A stretch of 60,217 bases of DNA from a virus: positions 1 through 60,217 of IMG/VR virus record IMGVR_UViG_3300043427_000906. The stretch is one strand, 5' to 3'. Made by a program: the position numbers and the translations under genes. This document shows, piece after piece, positions 46,238 through 54,155 of this stretch. Under the pieces are notes generated by a model. It searched no databases. It was given only the letters and a program-made list of their open reading frames with translations, and was not told where the DNA came from. Numbering within the stretch: the stretch's first letter is position 1; every line of letters begins with the position of its first letter.

Positions 46238-46578
46238 ATAATTTTATTTATTTTAAGCATGTCGATCAGTTCCTGAAAGTCTTCAAGTGTCATCGCTACT
46301 ATTGTCCCCTGTCTGTTTTTTTTGTGGAATACCAAATTTATGTTAGAATCTTGTGGCATCTCTGTTAATACTCTATGAATACTCCCCAAGTTTTCCACAG
46401 CCTTACACTGACATGAGAATGGAGGAGTGTTTGTGAGGTCTACCTTCTTGTCATCCAGCATCTTAGATTCGTATCTTGATGTTTGGCATTTCTCCCACCC
46501 CCGATCCCTCCACCATTCAGCCATCTGTCTTTCAAACTGGTGCCCTTTTATACGTGCACTCCGTCCTTTAGTCGCCAT
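46234..46578 (-). CDS. Holliday junction resolvase-like nuclease
   Basis: In this 114-residue protein GHQFERQMAEWWRDRGW (about residues 12-28), KKVDL (about 44-48) and CQCKAVE (about 56-62) give the E...D...QxK active-site order of PD-(D/E)XK resolvase-like proteins. It would trim branched DNA made by replication and Rad52-type recombination. Confidence 0.65.
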   Translation of the reverse strand: MATKGRSARIKGHQFERQMAEWWRDRGWEKCQTSRYESKMLDDKKVDLTNTPPFSCQCKAVENLGSIHRVLTEMPQDSNINLVFHKKNRQGTIVAMTLEDFQELIDMLKINKII

Positions 46579-46841
46579 ATGCGTTTATATTTAATTAGTG
46601 TTAGAATCGTATCCCATTCTACCAGTGAAGAGAAGTGGCATTCATAGAATACAGTTGGCCTCATTGCGTTAATCATGTAGTAGTTAGTGTCTGGCTTGAT
46701 ATCATCCTCGGTGCATAGCGTTAGTATCTCATTTCCTTCTGTAAGTAAATGCCATTTACCGTTTAGACATCTATAGACTTCCTGCGCTGATAAGCTTTTC
46801 GTACGGCTGCTTGACGAACTTTTCTTTGTCCGAGCCATCAT
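46548..46841 (-). CDS. Hypothetical protein, 97 aa
   Basis: Basic Ser-rich start (RTKKSSSSSRTKS), then a mixed fold. It overlaps the primase-helicase end by 71 bases, so the true start may be internal. No family recognised. Confidence 0.55.
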   Translation of the reverse strand: MMARTKKSSSSSRTKSLSAQEVYRCLNGKWHLLTEGNEILTLCTEDDIKPDTNYYMINAMRPTVFYECHFSSLVEWDTILTLIKYKRIWRLKDGVHV

Positions 46842-48492
46842 TTATTTTTTGAGTGGGTGAGTAAATAGAATTAGCTATATCAAACTTAAAGTAGTCCGTC
46901 TCTTCCTTGCCACTGAACCTGAACCTTATCTTCCAGAAATGTATCTCCGTTTGATTGGTCTCTCTGTTACGATATACAGTGACGCCATTATCGGGGGCAT
47001 TATAGTAGTGAGAACTATCGCCTACATCATAACCAGTGGGTACTTCATAAGCACCCTGCTTGATCTTAGTTAGTTTTTTGGGGTGTGCTACTAGCCAAAT
47101 ATGTATGCCGTGCTCCCGAGCAAACGCCCTAAGGTCTCGCATCATGTTACCAATTTGGTTGTGTCTGTTGTCTGAGTTACTCCCGAACTGGCGCTCTACT
47201 GTACTCATATTATCAATGACCAGACCTCTGATACCTAACCTCTTCACCATCTCTTCCGCCTTACTCATAATCGCTTCTACTGTAGACTCATTCTCATTTA
47301 GCTTGTAGTACTTGAAGTGATCGTTTAAGAACGGCGTACTATCTATCACCTCTTCTCTTGTGATACGTTGGCAGTTCGGGGCATTAAAGAATGACTTACC
47401 AGTCTTGATAGATAATAGATCAGTCATAGCAAACGTAGCGTTAGCCTCCTCTGCTGAGTACAGTAAGTAGGACCAGTCATGTCTATCCGCCAGCCTAACT
47501 AACAGATTCTTTAACCATGTTGTTTTACCGTGTCCGGGGATTCCTGTGATGAGGGTGACCATCCCGGGGTGCCAGACGAAGTGGTCGTCCATGTTGTCCC
47601 ACCCTGTGTCAAATCCTTTTGGGTATCCCTCTTCCCAAAGTCCGAGTAGGTCATGGTCTGTGACGACATCGATTCCGTCCACTGGGTACGGCTCTGCGTT
47701 TTGGTAACATTCCAACAGCCGTTCCTTACCGTGTTTAAGAAGCGTTTCATTGGCGTCTTTCTCTGGAAAGTTAATGATAAAGCAGTTAGTCTTACCCAGT
47801 CTGCGAGCAAGCTCAGTGCGAAGACCAATACCTGCATCATCATTGTCAGTAGCAAGATATATTTTCTTGCCTTCGATATACGGTAGCATCTCTTCGAGCC
47901 ATTCCAATTTCTGATTGCCTTTACTTGCTCCATTTGGTACACTGACTGCTGTTTTGATTCCGGCTTCATAGAATGATAGTGTGTCGATTTCACCTTCGGT
48001 TATAATAATTTCAGTATCAGAATTATCCATGGAAACATCAATGCCATAAATACTAAGCATAGCCCCACTAACAAGCTTGAAATTCTTTTGACTATCTCGA
48101 TACTTAATGTTAACAACTTCGCCATGTAAATAATAATTAAAGTTTATACATAATGATTCTGTGCCAGTCTGTGGCATGTACTCAATAGACTCAGTGACCT
48201 TATACCTAAGCAGTGTTTGATTTGTTATACCTCTACCTGCGAACCAAGTGATTACCTTATCAGATAGTACTTTGTATTCACTTACAGGTTTAGTGTATTC
48301 TTTCTTCTGCTTTACAACGCCACCTTTCCAGCCACAGTTATGGCAATTCCATATACCATCTGTTGCATTAACAGACAGGCATGGATCGCTCTTGTGCTTA
48401 CGTGTGCCGGAACACTTAGGGCATGTGGTCTTCACATCTCCTCGTGATCCGGCCCGCACATGGATGCCATATCTTTTTAACTGGTCTATCAT
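46771..48492 (-). CDS. Primase-helicase (T7 gp4-like)
   Basis: This 573-residue protein has a zinc-binding primase part, CPKC near residue 24 and CHNC near 51. A TOPRIM domain has IIITEGEIDTLSF (about 160-172) and LATDNDDAG (about 213-221). A DnaB-type helicase has a P-loop GIPGHGKTTW (about 311-320), followed by NMSTVERQFGS and WLVAHPKKL segments. It unwinds the fork and makes primers. With no phage polymerase seen, it probably works with the host enzyme. Confidence 0.92.
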   Translation of the reverse strand: MIDQLKRYGIHVRAGSRGDVKTTCPKCSGTRKHKSDPCLSVNATDGIWNCHNCGWKGGVVKQKKEYTKPVSEYKVLSDKVITWFAGRGITNQTLLRYKVTESIEYMPQTGTESLCINFNYYLHGEVVNIKYRDSQKNFKLVSGAMLSIYGIDVSMDNSDTEIIITEGEIDTLSFYEAGIKTAVSVPNGASKGNQKLEWLEEMLPYIEGKKIYLATDNDDAGIGLRTELARRLGKTNCFIINFPEKDANETLLKHGKERLLECYQNAEPYPVDGIDVVTDHDLLGLWEEGYPKGFDTGWDNMDDHFVWHPGMVTLITGIPGHGKTTWLKNLLVRLADRHDWSYLLYSAEEANATFAMTDLLSIKTGKSFFNAPNCQRITREEVIDSTPFLNDHFKYYKLNENESTVEAIMSKAEEMVKRLGIRGLVIDNMSTVERQFGSNSDNRHNQIGNMMRDLRAFAREHGIHIWLVAHPKKLTKIKQGAYEVPTGYDVGDSSHYYNAPDNGVTVYRNRETNQTEIHFWKIRFRFSGKEETDYFKFDIANSIYSPTQKINDGSDKEKFVKQPYEKLISAGSL

Positions 48493-48659
48493 TTCTTTAA
48501 TTCTTTAGCTACTAATTTTATTTTCTGTTCTAATTCGTATATCTTTTTCTTTAGAGAATCTGCTCTCTCATATGACCTAGCCAATTTATTAACCAATTCT
48601 TCTCGCTGATCTTCCATCTGGTCGTACTTAATATACAACTCTTTTCTTTTGTCTGTCAT
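48489..48659 (-). CDS. Small coiled-coil protein, 56 aa
   Basis: The start is at the ATG overlapping the upstream stop (ATGA), giving MTDKRKELYIKYDQ. Heptad pattern through EELVNKLARSYERADSLKKK. It sits between a replication-initiation-like protein and primase-helicase and may bridge them. Confidence 0.55.
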   Translation of the reverse strand: MTDKRKELYIKYDQMEDQREELVNKLARSYERADSLKKKIYELEQKIKLVAKELKK

Positions 48660-49063
48660 ATCTGTTTGTGTTTTTGAATCCAATAATTTGTTGCGTCGTC
48701 TAGGTACTGAAGGAACTTATTCTTAGAACCGAAGAGTGTGGCTGGACGAATATAATCCTTCATCTTGATATCCTTACCCCATGTTTCTTTTTTGTGTAGA
48801 ATTACCGACTGGAACTGGTCGAACCCGACCTTAGGTATCTGTCTAATGACAGCACGTATCTTGTCAGCATTCTTATAGTGGGTTTCGTTTACCTCATTGA
48901 AGTAGTCCATTACCTTCTGCGCTAGGTCCTCATCTTGATGGCTGTCAATCTCCTGCCATAACAGTTGATAGCTATTATCGTACTTTATCAACATGTCAAG
49001 AGCAACCATTGCATCCCTCTTTGTACTAAACTTCTTCAGGAAATTCTGTGCGTCCGTATTCAT
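48656..49063 (-). CDS. Replication-associated protein with Phg_2220_C-like C-terminus
   Basis: This 135-residue protein starts at the ATG MNTDAQNFLKKF. An upstream TTG is an alternative. The second half IRAVIRQIPKVGFDQFQSVI ... IRPATLFGSKNKFLQYLD matches the conserved phage C-terminal domain found in replication initiators and helicase-loader-like proteins. Position directly before the primase-helicase operon section agrees. Confidence 0.65.
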   Translation of the reverse strand: MNTDAQNFLKKFSTKRDAMVALDMLIKYDNSYQLLWQEIDSHQDEDLAQKVMDYFNEVNETHYKNADKIRAVIRQIPKVGFDQFQSVILHKKETWGKDIKMKDYIRPATLFGSKNKFLQYLDDATNYWIQKHKQI

Positions 49064-49247
49064 ACATGGTGTCTTTAATAGTTTGTTCAAGCCATCCGCC
49101 TGCTACAAGTAGTGCCGCAAATTTTTCTATTATATCATCAATAGGTGTCTCGTCTATCTTGTTATCACCCATGAATGGTAGACCGTCTGTACCGTACTGG
49201 CTTTCCCAAACGAATTTTTGTCCGTAGTATTCAACTGTTATTCTCAT
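49026..49247 (-). CDS. Hypothetical protein, 73 aa
   Basis: The start chosen is MRITVEYYGQKF, placed 1 base from the preceding stop. The C-terminal half is helical (IDDIIEKFAALLVAGGW). The WLEQTI end is frequent in small replication-region proteins. Family not assigned. Confidence 0.6.
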   Translation of the reverse strand: MRITVEYYGQKFVWESQYGTDGLPFMGDNKIDETPIDDIIEKFAALLVAGGWLEQTIKDTMYEYGRTEFPEEV

Positions 49248-49248
49248 G

Positions 49249-49635
49249 TTATTCGTATTTAATTGTACCGAAAGATAGATAACTACCGCCATACATATAC
49301 TTAATGGCGTTTAAAGTTAAGTTAACTTTCAAATAAAATTTCTTGATGTTATCATCTACAGCATAGATACTATCGTTAGCTTCTCTTACCCTACATTCTT
49401 TAATGTTATCTCGAAATGTGGATAGCTTGTTACGATATGAATCAAATCGCATGTCAAGATAGTTCTGCACCTCTTCACTTTTAAATCCGTGCATATCAGC
49501 TATGCCAACGAAGATCATACGTGCAATATCCTTTGCACCCTCTTGAGTCTCAAGAGTTTGCAATGGTTTCGCTGGACTCTTTTCCCATACGAATTGGCTA
49601 CGCATGGCTTTCTCTAATTGTGTTAGATTGTTCAT
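49249..49635 (-). CDS. Hypothetical helical protein, 128 aa
   Basis: Helix-rich. ADMHGFKSEEVQNYLDM (about residues 46-62) looks like a helix-turn-helix of the kind used to bind DNA at origins. It precedes replication genes and follows the cloverleaf-like element. No family assigned. Confidence 0.55.
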   Translation of the reverse strand: MNNLTQLEKAMRSQFVWEKSPAKPLQTLETQEGAKDIARMIFVGIADMHGFKSEEVQNYLDMRFDSYRNKLSTFRDNIKECRVREANDSIYAVDDNIKKFYLKVNLTLNAIKYMYGGSYLSFGTIKYE

Positions 49636-49652
49636 ATTTGTTTTTTTATTGG

Positions 49653-49722
49653 TGAGTAGTCAGAGAAGGTCCTGCCCCTGCATCTCTTACATTAGTAAGC
49701 GCTTTACTTTAAGCTACCTGAC
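49653..49722 (-). ncRNA. Cloverleaf-like structured element
   Basis: On the minus strand AGTCAG pairs with CTGACT as outer stem. Inside are GCTT/AAGC (6-nt loop, 4 bp), CTTAC/GTAAG (4-nt loop, 5 bp) and a third arm AGA/TCT. Stem lengths follow a tRNA cloverleaf (4 and 5 bp), but there is no usual T-loop and no 7-nt anticodon loop, so it is not a working tRNA. It follows a terminator and leads into the gene at 49249-49635 through CTCACCAA, as in the other elements. Confidence 0.5.
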
Positions 49723-49748
49723 TAAAAAAGACCAGCCGAAACTGGTCT
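49723..49748 (-). terminator. Rho-independent terminator after the exonuclease gene
   Basis: AGACCAG and CTGGTCT pair around TTTCGG and are followed by TTTTTT, all on the minus strand. Confidence 0.85.
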
Positions 49749-49749
49749 A

Positions 49750-49802
49750 TTGCCGAGGTTAAACACGACCAAAACCCCTTTTAATAATGGTTAATTCGGC
49801 AA
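49750..49802 (-). ncRNA. Long-stem element between exonuclease stop and terminator
   Basis: TTGCCGA and TCGGCAA pair (with further TTAA/TTAA inside) around an AC-rich loop of about 28 nt. It sits in the 3' untranslated part of the exonuclease gene. Confidence 0.45.
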
Positions 49803-50798
49803 TTATGTTAAGCGCACATTGAATTGTTTGCGCCATGTAATCTTTCCATTAGGCATCTCCATAATCTGAGCGCCACCATTCTGTTCCATATACTGCTTCA
49901 GCTGGTTACCATAGAGAAGCTTATGCGATTCCCAGTGCTTGATAGTATCATTGATGCGTACATATTCTTCTGCCCACTGCGCTTGTTCTTGCCCGCCTTG
50001 TATGGTGATATCATTCTCTCTATCCTTATGCTTAATGGATATGAATGCGTTGAAGTCTTCTGAGTTATCAGCAGGTGGTTCGAACTGTGCGGCGATACCA
50101 TAGATCTCTTCCTTATCACTGGCGCCTGCTTCACGTATAGCCTCCCGAGCTGACTGCACACGCATCTGATGTTCAGTTGCTTTACGTAAGATAGCTTCTT
50201 GGATATCCGGATCAGCTTCGAATGTCTTCACTAACATATCCTGACCATCAACTTGCATGCATATCTCTGCGTACTTCAGCCCAGTAACTAGCATGTAATG
50301 ATTCATCTGAGCGATGTAGTTCGGGGGAACACCATCGATATAAGAATCAACAGTCATCTTACCCACATTCTTAATCTCCAATACCCCTTTCTTCTTACCG
50401 TACACTGGGTGCTGCGTAACCATCCCATCTAGGTTAGCGAATAGCATCGGGTATTCTGGATTCTCGATGATGGCCTTCACCTTCTTGAACTTGCGAACCT
50501 TTGCCTTGTGTATAATATTCTGAATAAACTTCTCTTCACCATCCCAATACTGCCACATCTCTGCAATAGTATCCTCTAGCATCTTACCGAATGCCATCTG
50601 CCTATTCATTTTAGTAGGCAATAAATCCATACCGATTGACTGGTAGAATAGATTGATAGGGGACTTCCATTTGTTCCATCCCAGTAATGTTCCGGCGTCT
50701 GATCCGCCGACCATACCCCGAGATGAAAACGACTGGCGTAATCTTTGCCAGTCGATCTCGGATAGGTTCTTCGTGCTTGTCTGTTTAAGCTTTGGCAT
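49803..50798 (-). CDS. YqaJ-type (lambda exonuclease-like) recombinase nuclease
   Basis: In this 331-residue protein GGSDAGTLLG (about residues 31-40), FANLDGMVTQH (about 118-128) and GVLEIKNVGK (about 137-146) hold the D...ExK site of YqaJ-family exonucleases. It degrades one DNA strand to make ssDNA. It overlaps the Rad52-like annealer by 14 bases, making the usual two-part phage recombination module. Exonuclease action in replication or repair. Confidence 0.88.
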   Translation of the reverse strand: MPKLKQTSTKNLSEIDWQRLRQSFSSRGMVGGSDAGTLLGWNKWKSPINLFYQSIGMDLLPTKMNRQMAFGKMLEDTIAEMWQYWDGEEKFIQNIIHKAKVRKFKKVKAIIENPEYPMLFANLDGMVTQHPVYGKKKGVLEIKNVGKMTVDSYIDGVPPNYIAQMNHYMLVTGLKYAEICMQVDGQDMLVKTFEADPDIQEAILRKATEHQMRVQSAREAIREAGASDKEEIYGIAAQFEPPADNSEDFNAFISIKHKDRENDITIQGGQEQAQWAEEYVRINDTIKHWESHKLLYGNQLKQYMEQNGGAQIMEMPNGKITWRKQFNVRLT

Positions 50799-51465
50799 CC
50801 TTGATTAGTTTGGTTAAGGTTGTCTTCTGTGCTAGGTTCAACTTATACTTTGGTAGTGCTGCTTCAACATCGGCAATCTTGCCTTCGCTAATAGCCTTTA
50901 CCATTGCATCAAATTGCTTTGGTGACAACACCGTTAGTTCGGGGGATTCAGGAACCTCAGGCTTGGGACTTTCCTGAGGCGCCTTAGCTGGTTGCTTCCC
51001 CTTCGTGTTTATGTGTTTGGTTACATCCCATATGCGCTCTCCTCTGTCATCTACTGGGTTGCCATACTGGTCGCACTTTAATGTGACCATGTCTAAGTCA
51101 TAGAGAAATCTCCCGATCCCCCACTGAACGGCCGCCCTCTTGAATGCATCGGAGGCTGCAGACTTTCCAGCCTGCTCATACATTTGGTCCTTCTCATCAT
51201 TCTCTACCCTAGCACCGCAGTCCCATCTCCAGACCACAATACCAGTGCCGGTTGTTATTCCTATCCCTGCAAAAATGAAGCCACCTATCTCTTTAAAGTC
51301 TGATTGCCAGCCAAATAGACAGTGTGTGTCAAGAACATCCATCACCTGACGTGCATCGATATAGGCAGAACAAAAGGCCTTTGTCTTATCCTTGTTACGA
51401 CTCTGTACCCTCCATTGATAGGGGATCGGTTGCTTCAGTTGAGCAACTAAAATTTTGATATCCAT
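50785..51465 (-). CDS. Rad52/Rad22-family ssDNA annealing protein
   Basis: In this 226-residue protein AYIDARQVMDVLD (about residues 33-45) and KSAASDAFKRAAVQWGIGRF (about 101-120) match the Rad52 superfamily core. The C-terminal part is a Pro-rich linker and a small helical end. It pairs with the neighbouring exonuclease in single-strand annealing recombination. Confidence 0.85.
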   Translation of the reverse strand: MDIKILVAQLKQPIPYQWRVQSRNKDKTKAFCSAYIDARQVMDVLDTHCLFGWQSDFKEIGGFIFAGIGITTGTGIVVWRWDCGARVENDEKDQMYEQAGKSAASDAFKRAAVQWGIGRFLYDLDMVTLKCDQYGNPVDDRGERIWDVTKHINTKGKQPAKAPQESPKPEVPESPELTVLSPKQFDAMVKAISEGKIADVEAALPKYKLNLAQKTTLTKLIKDAKA

Positions 51466-51476
51466 AAAAAATAATT

Positions 51477-51701
51477 TTAAAGTGTGGCTAAATAGTCATT
51501 GAAGAAACCGTACTCATTAGCAAGGAAGTAGATAGTCTGCCAGTCATAATAGAACTTGGTGTCCTTACCAATATTAATAGCCTTAACGAAATGACCGACT
51601 ACCAATGATTCGTGGTTATGCATGAGCCATTTTCTATATGGCTTGAGTGCATACTCCTTGCCATCGATAATTAGGATGTCCTTTGAGTAGTCGTATTTCA
51701 T
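51477..51701 (-). CDS. Hypothetical protein, 74 aa
   Basis: Aromatic-rich, with ILIIDGKEYALKPYRKWLM and an Asn/Tyr-rich end. Upstream of the Rad52-like gene, it may be co-transcribed with it. No family recognised. Confidence 0.55.
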   Translation of the reverse strand: MKYDYSKDILIIDGKEYALKPYRKWLMHNHESLVVGHFVKAINIGKDTKFYYDWQTIYFLANEYGFFNDYLATL

Positions 51702-51746
51702 ACATACTAAGTTACGAACTACCTGATATGTATAATTTTAAGTTAT

Positions 51747-51995
51747 TCACAAGTTATCTTCATCTGCAAATCCGTTTAGTCTGGCGTACTCTTGGTATAC
51801 TGGGCCGGAGGTAGTGCTACCCACCGTTGTTTTATCTAAGTCAAATTTAACCCAGTCACCATCACTAAGGGGCCATTTAGAATCCTTAATGGGAACCCAA
51901 CTCGTGCGGTTCATAATCATATCCTCGCGATAGATAATATGTTTCTGATACTTTACCCACCAACGGTTCTCTAATCTGTAAGTTTGTCCGATCAT
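51747..51995 (-). CDS. Hypothetical protein, 82 aa
   Basis: The start is at the ATG giving MIGQTYRLENRWWV. A TTG four codons upstream is an alternative. It is rich in Trp and Asp (WPLSDGDWVKFDLD). It is the first gene after the operator-like region (52021-52092). Confidence 0.55.
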   Translation of the reverse strand: MIGQTYRLENRWWVKYQKHIIYREDMIMNRTSWVPIKDSKWPLSDGDWVKFDLDKTTVGSTTSGPVYQEYARLNGFADEDNL

Positions 51996-52025
51996 AATGA
52001 TAATCAATTAATTGTGAATAAAAAC

Positions 52026-52054
52026 TGCATGAAATGTTACGCAAACTTCATGCA
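52026..52054. promoter_or_regulatory. Inverted repeat TGCATGAA-N13-TTCATGCA (operator candidate)
   Basis: The 8-bp arms are perfect and the centres are 21 bp apart (two turns). It lies 31 bp before the gene at 51747-51995, in a gap after the recombinase terminator. It could bind a dimeric regulator. Confidence 0.55.
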
Positions 52055-52076
52055 AATGTTTTACAAAATATATGCG

Positions 52077-52092
52077 TTTACGGAAACGTAAA
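52077..52092. promoter_or_regulatory. Inverted repeat TTTACG-GAAA-CGTAAA
   Basis: The 6-bp arms are perfect. Lying beside the previous palindrome, it may form part of one regulatory region. Its right end overlaps the terminator T-run. Confidence 0.45.
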
Positions 52093-52120
52093 AAGGCCCC
52101 AAGTGTAGAAACACAGGGCC
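52089..52120 (-). terminator. Rho-independent terminator after the recombinase
   Basis: On the minus strand GGCCC and GGGGCC close a hairpin with inner TGTGT/ACAC pairs and a TTCT loop, followed by TTTTTA. Confidence 0.8.
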
Positions 52121-52139
52121 GGTACCTATGAAAAACCAA

Positions 52140-53147
52140 CTATTTATTTAAGAACGTCTCGTAATAATTATTTATTTCGCTCTTGTGTACACTATCCACC
52201 CATCCCTGATACCTCTTGATGGCATCTGACTTGTGGCCGGATGCAAACCTTACATGGTCTAGTGATACACCACCAGCCAGCATCGTTGTGATAGCGGTCT
52301 TGCGTAGCATGTGTGGGTGTACAATATCGCAGAACTTCTTTGACTGGAGCGATTTATCACCGGTGTGGTCGGCCTTCTTGTATGTAGTCTCCTCGTGCAT
52401 CTCATGGTAGGTAGCAAAGAACGGCTTTAGGTTTTTGTTGATGAATGTATCCTTACATCCGAAGCGAATGGGTGTATACACTGAACCGTATTTCTCTATA
52501 TTATAAAGATATCTTTTGTAAAGAGATTCCGGCAGTGGCAGTGTGGTCATCGCCCCAGTCTTCTGATTCTCCTTCATAAGATATACCGAGCCGTTCATCA
52601 CAACATCTGACTTGCTTAGATTTATAGCATCTCCAACACGAAGGGATGTGACTAGCATCGTTGCGCTCAGTTCCCAAAGATACTTATGTTCGGGGGACAT
52701 AGAATTATAGCGGTTAGCAGTGTCGTTAATAAAGTCCTTAACGAACTGGATGGGTAGTGTAACGATTGGTACGTCAACTCCAATAGCACGTCTTACTTTC
52801 GGTAGGGTAAGAAAGTACTGCTCAGCCCAGTAGTCTGTCACTATTTTTAGAATATTAGTGACATCACGTCTTGTGTTAGCTGAGAATTTCTGACGAGTCA
52901 TCCAGTCAATGAAGAGGTCAATGTGTCTATTGAACTTATCTGCAACGGCGCGTTTATCCTCTAGTGATAGGTTGGTTAGGTTAAACTCTTCTAGGTCGAT
53001 ACCAATCTTTGCGTATCGTTGGTATGTCTTGAATGCGAAATTGTATGACTTGATGGACATAGGTTTATAGTTCGTGCCGGATCGTGTGCGTAGTTCCCCA
53101 GTCCTCATCATCGTTACATACTTCTCTAGTAATGGTGTTAGCTTCAT
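52140..53147 (-). CDS. Tyrosine recombinase (phage integrase family)
   Basis: In this 335-residue protein TSLRVGDAINLSK (about residues 170-182) gives the first Arg. HPHMLRKTAITTM (about 276-288) gives His and Arg. ASGHKSDAIKRYQGW (about 302-316) contains the H/W region, and Tyr follows at about 308-316 or in NNYYETF at the end. The N-terminus is SAM-like. It may integrate the genome or resolve multimers. There is no obvious repressor beside it and no tRNA-type att site. Confidence 0.85.
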   Translation of the reverse strand: MKLTPLLEKYVTMMRTGELRTRSGTNYKPMSIKSYNFAFKTYQRYAKIGIDLEEFNLTNLSLEDKRAVADKFNRHIDLFIDWMTRQKFSANTRRDVTNILKIVTDYWAEQYFLTLPKVRRAIGVDVPIVTLPIQFVKDFINDTANRYNSMSPEHKYLWELSATMLVTSLRVGDAINLSKSDVVMNGSVYLMKENQKTGAMTTLPLPESLYKRYLYNIEKYGSVYTPIRFGCKDTFINKNLKPFFATYHEMHEETTYKKADHTGDKSLQSKKFCDIVHPHMLRKTAITTMLAGGVSLDHVRFASGHKSDAIKRYQGWVDSVHKSEINNYYETFLNK

Positions 53148-53470
53148 GCGATTTGTCTTATATATTCTAGTATTACATTTAGTGATTCATCAGCGGGAGA
53201 CTTATATCTCTCTAGTTCATCGTGGACTTTTGCGTATGCTTGGTCTGACTGATATCTAGCATGATGAAGGGAACGGCAGTACACAATCACAGTATGGTCT
53301 ACACCCATCTGCTTACCTATTTCGGTTAGTGTGTAGCCTAGATTTACGCTGAGGATTTTACCTATGGCGTGACGTATTCTAACTGCTGCTGCTTTTCGGG
53401 ATCGGTCTTTTCTGACATCGATTCCGTACTTGTTTTTGGCGAATTCACAAAGGTCGTGGTACTCTTGCAT
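53144..53470 (-). CDS. DnaA domain IV-like protein, 108 aa
   Basis: The segment GYTLTEIGKQMGVDHTVIVYCRSLHHARY (about residues 50-78) matches the DnaA DNA-binding domain (IGxxxGxRDHTTVxxA type). The preceding SRKAAAVRIRHAIGKIL is like the KRxxxVxARqIAMYL helix. The ATPase domain is missing. It may bind DnaA boxes at 934-995 and recruit or hinder host DnaA. The ATG overlaps the recombinase start (ATGA). Its 5' end overlaps the next gene by over 100 bases. Confidence 0.75.
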   Translation of the reverse strand: MQEYHDLCEFAKNKYGIDVRKDRSRKAAAVRIRHAIGKILSVNLGYTLTEIGKQMGVDHTVIVYCRSLHHARYQSDQAYAKVHDELERYKSPADESLNVILEYIRQIA

Positions 53471-53622
53471 TGTTCGTATTTTTTAATTAATTCAATAACT
53501 GCATCTGCTAATTCCTCGTTGATGGTGCGTAGCTTATTCACAACCAGTGCGTTTCTTTCTATCTTGTCTAGTTCTTGGTTGATAGCGAAGAACACCTTCT
53601 TTGCTGATTCTAATCGTCCCAT
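53362..53622 (-). CDS. Hypothetical helical protein, 86 aa
   Basis: A helix-rich first half (KKVFFAINQELDKIERN) and a Ser/Thr/Glu-rich tail. Both ends overlap neighbours in other frames by 109 and 89 bases, an unusual arrangement, so either boundary may be mis-set. Confidence 0.55.
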   Translation of the reverse strand: MGRLESAKKVFFAINQELDKIERNALVVNKLRTINEELADAVIELIKKYEQCKSTTTFVNSPKTSTESMSEKTDPEKQQQLEYVTP

Positions 53623-53764
53623 ATTGTTTGTTTAACTGGTTAAAAATATTGGCGGATATCTCGTTGTAAGAAAGCCTCTCATCAGGGTACGTGCTTCTGA
53701 ACGTTGGCTTATACATAACTGATGGCTTATCAGCGAAGAATAATCTTTTAATCATCTGAAACAT
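53534..53764 (-). CDS. Hypothetical protein, 76 aa
   Basis: It starts MFQMIKRLFF. The middle SYNEISANIFNQLNKQYG is helical, the end is very basic. It overlaps both neighbours. A second Met at residue 4 is an alternative start. Confidence 0.5.
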   Translation of the reverse strand: MFQMIKRLFFADKPSVMYKPTFRSTYPDERLSYNEISANIFNQLNKQYGTIRISKEGVLRYQPRTRQDRKKRTGCE

Positions 53765-53958
53765 ATGCGTTTTTTTAGTTTATTAGATGAACAAATTGTC
53801 TTATCTCTTACGTAGTCAGTAACCCTAGACGCCGGTAGTCCAGCAAATTTGCCAGCCGCCGACCTAGATGGGAATACTCCCAGTAATAACTTTTTGTCTA
53901 CATCAAATACCTTTGTCTTGATTCCTTCTACGTGCAGTCCTATTTTTTCTATCCTCAT
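53752..53958 (-). CDS. NUMOD1-like small DNA-binding protein, 68 aa
   Basis: KVFDVDKKLLLGVFPSRSAAGKFAGL (about residues 16-41) has the strand-turn then helix layout of NUMOD1 (a motif found with homing endonucleases). No nuclease domain is attached, so it is either a stand-alone DNA-binding piece or a remnant. Confidence 0.55.
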   Translation of the reverse strand: MRIEKIGLHVEGIKTKVFDVDKKLLLGVFPSRSAAGKFAGLPASRVTDYVRDKTICSSNKLKKRICFR

Positions 53959-54155
53959 TTTACTTTTTTAGTTATGATGATACCATTGGGTGTTCTCTCT
54001 ACTAGATACCCATTCTTCTCCATCTCTTTTAGTTGTTCATCGAGTGGGGTGATAGGGCCGTCAGTTTTAGAGAAACCTACTGAGTCATGCAGTGGGCCAG
54101 TCAAAGTTTTCTTTACCTTGATACTTGATTTCTTGTTGAATGCGTTGTCGTTCAT
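53955..54155 (-). CDS. Hypothetical protein, 66 aa
   Basis: Basic N-terminus, then ITPLDEQLKEMEKNGYLVER. Overlapping ends (ATGA) tie it to neighbours. No family recognised. Confidence 0.55.
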   Translation of the reverse strand: MNDNAFNKKSSIKVKKTLTGPLHDSVGFSKTDGPITPLDEQLKEMEKNGYLVERTPNGIIITKKVK

